Assembly (NCBI RefSeq): GCF_003054445.1
Contig: NC_042507.1
Coordinates: forward strand, 2,232,001-2,296,000
DNA length: 64,000 nt
DNA from: Pichia kudriavzevii
Lineage: Eukaryota; Ascomycota; Pichiomycetes; Pichiales; Pichiaceae
Direction: 5' to 3'
The notes below the pieces were generated by a model. The model saw only the letters and a program-made list of their open reading frames with translations, was not told the origin of the DNA and searched no databases. Below, piece by piece: positions 12,469-20,694 of this stretch (within the stretch, counting starts at the first letter, position 1; every line of letters begins with the position of its first letter). The position numbers and the translations under genes are program-made.

Positions 12469-15400
12469 CTATAATCCATCAATCATAGTGAAAATGCTAC
12501 GCATCGCCTCTTTTTCAACTTCTTGGCCAAAACAAGAAATAATGTGTTTGTTTTGACTCCACCAGCTAAAATCACTTTCGACACCCAACGGGATCACACC
12601 TGCTTTGGTATCATTTATTTTATCTAGTTTCGATGTATGTTCCCATTTCTTAGCTGCAATTTCGGCGTTTTGAACAATGTCCTTTGGTATTCCACACATT
12701 GTGGCAACATGCATACCAAAAGACCCATTAGATTGTCCCTTCTCTAGTTTGTATAAAAAGGTAATCTTCTTGGAATCAGAATCAACTAATATCGCCATTC
12801 TTAATGGTATTATCTTAGGATGGTTCAAGAATGACTGGCCAAGGTTAGCATAGTGTGTAGCAAAAAATCCAATCGCTTGGATGTGGGTAGCAAAATGATG
12901 TAAAACTGCTTCAGCAATTGCAAATCCATCACTGGATGAACCACCTCTTCCTAATTCATCCAGAATAATCAATGATTTAGGTGTTGCATTATCCAACATT
13001 TTCTTAGTTTCTAAAAGTTCAACATAAAAAGTAGATTTCCCTTGCATAATATTGTCATTTGCTCCCAACCTGGTCATTATTGCATCGACTGGCGAAAGCC
13101 TGGCACTTTCTGCAGGAAGGAAACAGCCGATTTGAGCCATTATGGTAGCAATACATGACATCCTTAGTAAGGTAGATTTACCTGCAGCATTAGCACCTGT
13201 TAACAAACCAATATTATTCTTATTATCTATTCCTAACTCAATATCGTTAGGTATAAAATCTTTTGTGGTTAAAATACCAGAGCCAGGCATAAAACAAGGA
13301 TGTCTCAGTTGTTTATAGTCAATAAATGAATTATCACTCTCGACTATCTCTGGTCTGCATATTGGATAACCCAACGATTCAGAAGCTCTTGTTAGGGAAA
13401 TAAGACAATCTATTTTGCCAATTGATGTAACAACTTTCATACATTTCTCATAGCTTTTGTCGAAATTTTCATAAATTTTATCCTTCAGATTTAGGCATAT
13501 AATTTTATGTAGTTCTCTCAATTCCATTAGCTTTTTAACAAGAGACTTAACCTCAGGAGACCAATATCTCTTACACTTGGAGGTTGCTGCCATTTGTTGC
13601 CAGTCTCTTGGAATCTTGTTGGCCAATTTAATTGGAACCTCAATAAGGTAAATTTCCTTGCCACTATCTTTATAACAGATCTCATTGGACTTGTACTGTT
13701 TCCTATACTCTTTAAGGTATGCATTTAATTCATTCTCGACGCCAATTATCTTGACATTGCTTTCATCGAATTCAGCATCGACACCCTCCTTCGGAACAAT
13801 CAGGTCCTCGTTTATTGCAGCATCCCTATCAAATTTATCATTCCAAGTTACCAATAAATCATTCATTTCGGCAATAGGAAAACTATTAATCAGGGATCTT
13901 AAAAGGCCCCTTAAATTCTCAATCCCATATCTGTTTATGTCGTTAACTAACTCGGAAATCACTTGGAAACTATCAATCACCTTTACAAAATCTTTCGCCC
14001 TTAATGATTTTGAATGAATTCTAGTCAACATTCTTTCAATATCCACAACTCTCTTCAATTTGGATTCAATAATATACTTCAAATCACCATCATTTAACAG
14101 CAATTCCACACTATCCAATCTCTCATCAATGGCATGTTTATTTAATAATGGATGTATTACCCAATTCTTAAAGACTCTTTTACCAAAAGCAGTGACTCCT
14201 CTGTTCAAAATTCTAAATAAAGTACCACGGTCAGATTGATCAAATGAATTGTTAAAAACTTCCAAGTTCTGTAATGTTATACCATCTAACCTCATGGATG
14301 AGCCCAATAAGTTCTTATCGAATGGGTTGTATTCCTTAAAGTTGCCCATGGATATAATATTAGAATCCAACTTCAGCGTTCTGAGATACCAGAAAACAGC
14401 ACCAAATGCAGAGAATGCTAAAAATTTATCATGCTGATAATATGATTGTAAGACAGGAGGAGTCTTTAGGTCATGTGTTTCATTAAATTTAGATAATTCG
14501 TCAACAGTTTTCTCATGATCCCAGAATTCTGCTTCAGGTTTTATGAAATTAAATGAGGCGTTAGGATGTGAGTTAAACTTTAAGACTCTCAGTGTTAATG
14601 TATCCAATTCATTCTTAGGAACAAGGACTTCCATAGGATTAATTTGGGATAATAATGTTTCCAACTTAGAACATTCGAGATCATCATCAAATTCTAAAAG
14701 GTAAAAATTACCAGTTGATACATCTACAAAACAAAGACCAATTTTTTTAGAGCTGTTTTCCCAGTCAATATTTTCTTTGATGGACAAGCAGTACTTTGAC
14801 ATTTCATCATTGAGCAAATTCTCATCCATTAATGTACCGCACGTCAAAACATACTCTAATTCCCTTTGAATGACTTTGGACTCCTTTGCATCTTGGGCGC
14901 CATTTTTCCCTCTGATTTCTTTGGCAAGCATCGATTCTTTTTGGTCGACTTTGGCAACCTTATAACCAGCAGTGATAAATCTTTTAGCCCAATAATCAAA
15001 TGACATTTCTGGAACACCAGCTAATCTCATATTTGCTCTCCCTGTACCGGCCAATTTTAAATCAAATTTTGAATGGGCAATATCGGCATCTTTCTCATAA
15101 AGCTCAAAGAATTTACCCTTTTTAAAAAAAACAACTGTATCCCACATTTTAGACTTAATTTCCCAGTATTGTTTCTCAAATGCAGTAAACTTTGCCCATG
15201 CAGATGGTGGTATATACAATGTCCTAGGATCATAATTTGGATCAGTTTCCAAATGGCCATCAGCATCTTTAACAGTAATTAACCATTGATAACGTTCTTC
15301 GTTTTCTTTGCTGAATTTTTTCTGAGCAGATAGTGAATTGGACTTCAAAGGTGATTTTTGCCTGCCAGATAAAATACTGGAAATTTTGGATCCTTTCTTT

Positions 15401-16062
15401 GAAGAATTCGATGTTTTTCTTAAGGGCTCAACAAAATCATCCTTTTCAATCTCTTCTTCAGATTCAATCTTGGTGTTATCGTAAAGATTCTCTAGCTCTT
15501 CCTTTGTTGAGTTTCTATCATCAGTAAACTCATCATCATCGTCGTCATCATTATCACTGTTCTTAACGTCACTATCCATATCAAAATCTTCGTCATCCCC
15601 GTCATCCCATGCAAAACTTCTCTTCTTCTTCCTAGGCTTCACAACACCATCCTCCTCATCTTCATCTTCATCGGACAATTCAGAATAGTTTATACGTTTC
15701 CGTCTGCCCTTTACTGGTGAAGATGCTATAGAATTAAAAGAATCGTCGAAGGAACCGTTTAGATGAGCTGGAGAACTAGTTGGGTCTCTGTAATGTTCCT
15801 TTTGCAATTTTGAGGGAGTTTCTTTCTTCTTTACATTGCTGTTTTCTTCTCTTAAGTTCAACCCCAATTCTTGAGACCCTTTGAAATCATCGACAGTGGT
15901 ATCTGGGGTAATTGTTGTTTCTATAGGTGGCTGCAACTCTTTCAAGGGAGGTTTATTGCTCTCCTCAGCAGGAGGGGTTGGAGGTTTGACAATTGGCTTC
16001 TTCCTGGTCAAAAAGGACATCAATGATGCCTGTTTCATCTTCTTAGGTATCTCTTCGACCAT
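12469..16062 (-). CDS. MSH6: Mismatch-repair ATPase Msh6
   Basis: The first ATG (16062) gives 1197 residues; the frame is open upstream but only from a TTG. The N-terminus carries a PCNA-interacting box, Q11-A-S-L-M-S-F-L18, then a long acidic/basic linker. The mismatch-binding domain has KKGKFFELYE, whose Phe-X-Glu inserts at the mispair. Core, lever and clamp domains follow, ending in an ATPase with Walker A GANAAGKST and LDELGRGGSSSDG. Msh2-Msh6 (MutS alpha) recognises base mismatches and small loops. It is divergent from SFM1, and two ACGCGT boxes in the shared promoter suggest G1/S expression by MBF. Confidence 0.97.
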   Translation of the reverse strand: MVEEIPKKMKQASLMSFLTRKKPIVKPPTPPAEESNKPPLKELQPPIETTITPDTTVDDFKGSQELGLNLREENSNVKKKETPSKLQKEHYRDPTSSPAHLNGSFDDSFNSIASSPVKGRRKRINYSELSDEDEDEEDGVVKPRKKKRSFAWDDGDDEDFDMDSDVKNSDNDDDDDDEFTDDRNSTKEELENLYDNTKIESEEEIEKDDFVEPLRKTSNSSKKGSKISSILSGRQKSPLKSNSLSAQKKFSKENEERYQWLITVKDADGHLETDPNYDPRTLYIPPSAWAKFTAFEKQYWEIKSKMWDTVVFFKKGKFFELYEKDADIAHSKFDLKLAGTGRANMRLAGVPEMSFDYWAKRFITAGYKVAKVDQKESMLAKEIRGKNGAQDAKESKVIQRELEYVLTCGTLMDENLLNDEMSKYCLSIKENIDWENSSKKIGLCFVDVSTGNFYLLEFDDDLECSKLETLLSQINPMEVLVPKNELDTLTLRVLKFNSHPNASFNFIKPEAEFWDHEKTVDELSKFNETHDLKTPPVLQSYYQHDKFLAFSAFGAVFWYLRTLKLDSNIISMGNFKEYNPFDKNLLGSSMRLDGITLQNLEVFNNSFDQSDRGTLFRILNRGVTAFGKRVFKNWVIHPLLNKHAIDERLDSVELLLNDGDLKYIIESKLKRVVDIERMLTRIHSKSLRAKDFVKVIDSFQVISELVNDINRYGIENLRGLLRSLINSFPIAEMNDLLVTWNDKFDRDAAINEDLIVPKEGVDAEFDESNVKIIGVENELNAYLKEYRKQYKSNEICYKDSGKEIYLIEVPIKLANKIPRDWQQMAATSKCKRYWSPEVKSLVKKLMELRELHKIICLNLKDKIYENFDKSYEKCMKVVTSIGKIDCLISLTRASESLGYPICRPEIVESDNSFIDYKQLRHPCFMPGSGILTTKDFIPNDIELGIDNKNNIGLLTGANAAGKSTLLRMSCIATIMAQIGCFLPAESARLSPVDAIMTRLGANDNIMQGKSTFYVELLETKKMLDNATPKSLIILDELGRGGSSSDGFAIAEAVLHHFATHIQAIGFFATHYANLGQSFLNHPKIIPLRMAILVDSDSKKITFLYKLEKGQSNGSFGMHVATMCGIPKDIVQNAEIAAKKWEHTSKLDKINDTKAGVIPLGVESDFSWWSQNKHIISCFGQEVEKEAMRSIFTMIDGL

Positions 16063-16162
16063 TGATCCTAAAGTATCGTTTGTTTTGCCGCTATTCTTTG
16101 TAAAAGAATGTTGTGTATCAAAGAAAGGATATAACAACTGATAGGGAAAAACAGGCAGCGTT

Positions 16163-16168
16163 ACGCGT
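16163..16168. promoter_or_regulatory. MluI cell-cycle box (ACGCGT), proximal
   Basis: An exact ACGCGT about 100 bp upstream of the MSH6 ATG. ACGCGT is the MBF (Mbp1-Swi6) site that drives DNA-replication and repair genes at G1/S in S. cerevisiae, including MSH6. It is paired with an identical box 60 bp away in the same TTACGCGTC context. Confidence 0.6.
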
Positions 16169-16222
16169 CTAAAAGTTCATTCTCCTTGATAGACCTTTTA
16201 CCGTCTCACAGCAAACGAGATT

Positions 16223-16228
16223 ACGCGT
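16223..16228. promoter_or_regulatory. MluI cell-cycle box (ACGCGT), distal
   Basis: The second exact ACGCGT, about 160 bp upstream of MSH6, in the context TTACGCGTC shared with the proximal box. Confidence 0.6.
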
Positions 16229-16567
16229 CAGCTTTTGTTACACTTGGATAAACGAGAACTTATTTTCAGGCATCTACATGAAGTCCATTGCGGTACTGTG
16301 TTGTTCCAGCAAAAGCATCTTAGCTATCATTGGGAGAGAAAAAGTAAACGAACTTGGAGCCAGGTCAATTTGTATCTTCCCCACTCCTCCGTCTAATGCT
16401 GCAAAAGTGATGACGAAATTCATCTAAGATGGAAAAAATCATTCAAAAAATTTTTTTTTTCTTTACTGTTTTGTGATTTTTATAACAACGATGAAGACTT
16501 TTTTTGGTTTTCATAACTCCACGTAGCAGATCCAATAGATATCTCCAGTAGTTGCAAGGATACAGGC

Positions 16568-17206
16568 ATGGGTGAAAGAATGAAGTACGTTATTGAGCAT
16601 ATGGAACAGGGCTTCACTCAGTGGGTCATCCTTGAATACTCCCAAATCATCAAAGACGTTGGAAAGGAAAACCTCTTTCTTGTCTCTCTTCCAAAGACAA
16701 CTACGGAAGACGACATTCCAAGAGAATTACGTGAGTTGGGTCTCCAGTGGACAACAGAAGACATTGTTCCATACTTAACTGAGAGTCATGGTGTCACAAA
16801 AAAAGAAGAACTTTGCTTACTTGACCCAAGAGCAGAAATCGATTTGCAACCATCAGATGCTGCTGAATTCAAGTACTTCATCTTTGGGGGTATCCTAGGT
16901 GATCATCCACCAAGGGATCGTACTGGGGAGCTAAAGCGAAAACTAAATTGCCCTTCTCGCCGCTTGGGTAGTTTGCAAATGACTACCGATACTGCGGTAC
17001 GTACGACTCAAATCATCCTCGAGAAGCAAACCAAATTTGAAGACATCAAGTTTATCGATTATCCTGAAATTAGATTCAACAAGCATGAAGCTACTGAAAT
17101 GCCATTCAGATATGTCCTTGACGAATCGGGAACACCAATCTTCCCTGAGGGAATGGTCGACCTTATCCATGCAGATAATCAAAAGAGCTTAGATGATTTC
17201 TTTTAG
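16568..17206 (+). CDS. SFM1: SPOUT protein-arginine methyltransferase Sfm1
   Basis: 212 residues from ATG 16568. S. cerevisiae Sfm1 begins at the equivalent of the second ATG (16580, MKYVIEHMEQGF), so either start is possible. Near-identical blocks include QWVILEYSQI, CLLDPRA, IFGGILGDHPPRDRT, RRLGSLQMTTDTAVRTT and KFIDYPEIRFNKHEATEMPFRYV; the glycine-rich loops form the trefoil-knot S-adenosylmethionine site. Sfm1 methylates an arginine of ribosomal protein Rps3 in the cytoplasm. It is divergent from MSH6 and tandem with ADP1, 311 bp upstream of the preferred ADP1 start. Confidence 0.95.
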   Translation: MGERMKYVIEHMEQGFTQWVILEYSQIIKDVGKENLFLVSLPKTTTEDDIPRELRELGLQWTTEDIVPYLTESHGVTKKEELCLLDPRAEIDLQPSDAAEFKYFIFGGILGDHPPRDRTGELKRKLNCPSRRLGSLQMTTDTAVRTTQIILEKQTKFEDIKFIDYPEIRFNKHEATEMPFRYVLDESGTPIFPEGMVDLIHADNQKSLDDFF

Positions 17207-17517
17207 ACGGCTACTCTTCTTTGGCTTTGATAATAGTTTTACCTATATATAAGGAAGCAATTTCTACCTCATCTCATTTAAAGCTTTTGTACTAGATGTC
17301 AACATATATATTCAAGCAATAGGTAATTTGACCTAAAAAAAAAAAAAAAAAAAAACAAGAGGAGAAACAAGGAAAGCTGCCGAGCCACCCTCACTTTCAA
17401 TCATCAATTTATATCTTCACACAAATGCATGTCCAGATATGGCTGCCGTTACTTCCCACGTGGAGTATCGCATATCCCTACTCATTTACTCTTGCTAGAT
17501 CTATACACAAACCAACT
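17207..17517. other. SFM1-ADP1 intergenic region
   Basis: It holds the SFM1 3' end and ADP1 promoter. An A tract at about 17335-17355 is the main landmark. ATG 17425 is in frame with ADP1 but not the preferred start. Confidence 0.4.
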
Positions 17518-20500
17518 ATGCGTGTGCTCAATTGGCTACTAGTACTGAACGCACATGTTGCCTGCGGGCTTGAATTCAACGGACGCCCGGCTAGTGATGG
17601 TTCAATTGGCATAAAAGAGTATGTGTCGTTTGTGTTACAACAAGGCAACGTAGCCCCAACAGACAAGGATGATTTTGATAAAGAGATTGTGCAAGTCAAT
17701 AAAAGTGACAAGGAGAAATGTCCGCCCGCTTTCAACTGCAATTTACCCAATTTCCCCTGCACGCAATTTTCGACTTGTAATCCGTTTACAGGGCACTGTG
17801 AATGTAAGGCTGGGTTTGGTGGAGATGATTGTTCGATTCCTTTGTGTGGTGGTTTATCGGATGGTCTCAATAGACCGAAAAGACCAGAAAATCAAACATG
17901 TGAGTGCAATGACGGATGGTCGGGCATCAACTGTAATATCTGTGAAAGTGACGAGGTTTGCGACCCTTTTGTTCCTGTTGGTTTGAAAGGTACATGTTAC
18001 AAGTCCGGCATCATCGTCAATAGGGTAAATCAGATGTGTGATGTCACAAATCAGAAAATCTTGAAAATATTGGATGGGAAGATTCCGCAAGTTACTTTTG
18101 GATGTAACAAAACTGCACAGGCGTGTGATTTCCAATTCTGGATAGATCAAAAGGAAAGCTTTTATTGCGACTTGAGTGGATGCGACTTCCAATATGATCT
18201 CCAATCTAACACTACTCACTACAAGTGTGAGGATGTACAATGTAGCTGTATGCCTGGTAGAATGTTATGTGGAGAAAATGGGTCAATTGATATTTCGGAC
18301 TTTTTAACATACGAAATCCAAGGCCCTGCAGACTTTTCTTGTGATATTGATTCTAAAGACTGCAAGTTCAGTGAACCTCATATGAATGATCTGATAAATT
18401 CTGTCTTTGGTGACCCACAGATTAATTTGCACTGTGAATCTAGTGAATGTGTCCACAAATCCGAAATTCCGGGATATGAACTCCCTGGGAAAAAGAGATT
18501 CACTTTAGTAGATTTTACTAAGCTTTTTAGTGTGTTTGTTGGTTGTTCAGTGGTATTGATTTTATCCTTGAACAAAGTTAAGTCGTCTCCGCTGTTTTTA
18601 AATTCACTCACTTTAGGAGACGACGATAGCGACGATAGTAGGCTAACGAATGCAAATATGGTGTTGGAAAACTACAAGCAAGCAATTCTATCTTTTGATA
18701 ATGTTTCCTATTCAATTAAAAACAAGCCTATCCTTAACAATGCCTTTGGGTTTGTTAAGCCTGGCGAATGTCTGGCGATTATGGGAAGTTCTGGTGCTGG
18801 TAAGTCTACATTATTGGATATTTTAGCTTGTAAAACAAAGGGGGGTAATATCAGCGGTGATATTTATGTAAATGGGAAGAGAATCCAGTCTCCTTCCGAA
18901 ATAGAGATATACAAAGACTCAATTGGATTTGTCAATCAAGATGATATTATGATTCCAACCTTAACAGTTTATGAAACCGTTCTCAATAGTGCGTTATTAA
19001 GACTACCGAACTCTATGTCACTAGAGGTGAAACAATCAAAAGTCTTGCAAATTCTAAATGAATTGAAAATCATGCATATAAAAGATATGCTAATTGGGTC
19101 CGATTTTGAGAGAGGAATATCTGGTGGTGAAAAAAGAAGGGTTGCTATTGCTTGTGAGTTAGTTACTTCCCCCTCTATTTTGTTTCTTGATGAACCGACA
19201 TCTGGGCTCGATGGTTATAACGCTTTCAATGTTGTGGAGTCGCTGGTGAGACTCGCCAAGGTCTATAATAGAACAATCATTTTCACGATCCATCAACCGA
19301 GAAGTAATATTGTCTCACTGTTTGATAAGCTGTTGCTTTTATCTGATGGTGATGTGATCTATACTGGAGAAATGAGTGAGTGTGCTAAATACTTTACAAG
19401 TATTGGTTTTAGATGTCCACTTGGATACAACATTGCAGATTACTTGATTGATATTACCAATGAAAAAATTGAAACTTCAATTGACCCAGAAATTGATCAT
19501 GTCCATGAAATTAGCCCAGATCTGGAAACAAGTGAAATTTCAGAGTGGCAGCATTATGCTTCACATAGAGATGAGCTTGCTAAGACGTTGGTTTCTAATA
19601 AGATTGTTACCAGGAACGATAAAAATTTAGCACAATTTTTTCAAGACTCCTACATTTTTCAAGGAGTAAAAGATTCAATTGGTGAACATGTGAGCAATTT
19701 TGATTTGTCTTACTTTGAAATAGAAACAAAGGTAATTAAAGCAAACTGGTTGAACCAAATTACGGTTCTTTCCTCAAGAGCCTTCAAAAACTCGTATAGA
19801 AATCCAAAACTTTTATGGGGTCATTATTTACTCGCTTTAGTCATGGGATTGTTTTGTTCCTATCTCTATTATGACGTAGAAAATAATATTAGTGGGTTCC
19901 AAAACAGATTAGGCCTTTTCTTCTTTATATTGACTTTATTTGGCTTTAGCACGTTGACAGGATTGGATTCATTTGCCAAAGAAAGGGCAGTTTTCATAAG
20001 GGAAAGATCAAACAACTATTATCACCCTTTGACCTACTATTTTTCCAAGCTGCTTTGTGATGTTTTACCATTAAGAGTTTTTCCGCCAATCATTCTACTT
20101 GCAATTACTTACCCGATAGTTGGCTTGAATATGCAGGGTTATAAATTCTGGGTTGCAATTGCTATCTTGATTCTCTTCAATTTAGCCGCTGCCATGGAAG
20201 TCTTGGTTATCGGGATTATGGTTAAAGATTCGGGTTCTGCTACAATGCTTTCCGTATTGGTGCTTTTGTTTTCCCTTTTATTTGCCGGTCTCTTTATCAA
20301 TAAGGAGACTATTCCTTTAGGGTTGTCATGGATTGAGAAGCTCTCTGTATTTCACTATGCATATGAAGCATTGGCTGTTAACGAAGTTAATGGCTTAATC
20401 CTAAGAGAAAAGAAGTTTGGTTTGAATATAGAAGTTCCTGGTGCTGTTATTTTATCCACGTTTGGGTTTGACGCAGGGGCCATAGGTTGGGACATAGGCT

Positions 20501-20577
20501 GCTTAGGTATCATGATTGGGTCAAGTGCTCTTCTGGGAGGGCTGCTTTTGAGTGTGTATGTATATGAAATACGTTAA
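17518..20577 (+). CDS. ADP1: ABC transporter Adp1 (ABCG half-size type with Cys-rich lumenal domain)
   Basis: From ATG 17518 the protein has 1019 residues and begins with a clear signal peptide (MRVLNWLLVLNAHVACG). An in-frame ATG at 17425 would add 31 residues before it and is less likely. A cysteine-rich EGF-like ectodomain (CKAGFGGDDCS, CNDGWSGINC) is followed by a first membrane segment near 345-365, then a nucleotide-binding domain with Walker A GSSGAGKST (about 423), signature ISGGEKRR (about 533) and LFLDEPTSGLD, and finally an ABC2 membrane domain with about six helices. Order and sequence match S. cerevisiae Adp1 (1049 residues), an ER/vacuole-region ABCG transporter without a firmly established substrate. 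Confidence 0.95.
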   Translation: MRVLNWLLVLNAHVACGLEFNGRPASDGSIGIKEYVSFVLQQGNVAPTDKDDFDKEIVQVNKSDKEKCPPAFNCNLPNFPCTQFSTCNPFTGHCECKAGFGGDDCSIPLCGGLSDGLNRPKRPENQTCECNDGWSGINCNICESDEVCDPFVPVGLKGTCYKSGIIVNRVNQMCDVTNQKILKILDGKIPQVTFGCNKTAQACDFQFWIDQKESFYCDLSGCDFQYDLQSNTTHYKCEDVQCSCMPGRMLCGENGSIDISDFLTYEIQGPADFSCDIDSKDCKFSEPHMNDLINSVFGDPQINLHCESSECVHKSEIPGYELPGKKRFTLVDFTKLFSVFVGCSVVLILSLNKVKSSPLFLNSLTLGDDDSDDSRLTNANMVLENYKQAILSFDNVSYSIKNKPILNNAFGFVKPGECLAIMGSSGAGKSTLLDILACKTKGGNISGDIYVNGKRIQSPSEIEIYKDSIGFVNQDDIMIPTLTVYETVLNSALLRLPNSMSLEVKQSKVLQILNELKIMHIKDMLIGSDFERGISGGEKRRVAIACELVTSPSILFLDEPTSGLDGYNAFNVVESLVRLAKVYNRTIIFTIHQPRSNIVSLFDKLLLLSDGDVIYTGEMSECAKYFTSIGFRCPLGYNIADYLIDITNEKIETSIDPEIDHVHEISPDLETSEISEWQHYASHRDELAKTLVSNKIVTRNDKNLAQFFQDSYIFQGVKDSIGEHVSNFDLSYFEIETKVIKANWLNQITVLSSRAFKNSYRNPKLLWGHYLLALVMGLFCSYLYYDVENNISGFQNRLGLFFFILTLFGFSTLTGLDSFAKERAVFIRERSNNYYHPLTYYFSKLLCDVLPLRVFPPIILLAITYPIVGLNMQGYKFWVAIAILILFNLAAAMEVLVIGIMVKDSGSATMLSVLVLLFSLLFAGLFINKETIPLGLSWIEKLSVFHYAYEALAVNEVNGLILREKKFGLNIEVPGAVILSTFGFDAGAIGWDIGCLGIMIGSSALLGGLLLSVYVYEIR

Positions 20578-20694
20578 TTCAATTCGAAACAAATAATTCC
20601 TGTTATTGTGTGTGCGTTTTCGTTTGCCTGTTACGGTGTTGCTGTAAACGCTGCAGTTGAAATACTATTGACTTGGGTCTATAAATATTTTAAA

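Larger units (their letters stand above)
16063..16567. promoter_or_regulatory. Divergent MSH6/SFM1 promoter
   Basis: A 505-bp shared region. Near MSH6 it has two MluI boxes. Near SFM1 an A6T10 tract (about 16445-16460) resembles the RRPE core found at ribosome-biogenesis genes. No additional ORF is credible. Confidence 0.5.
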
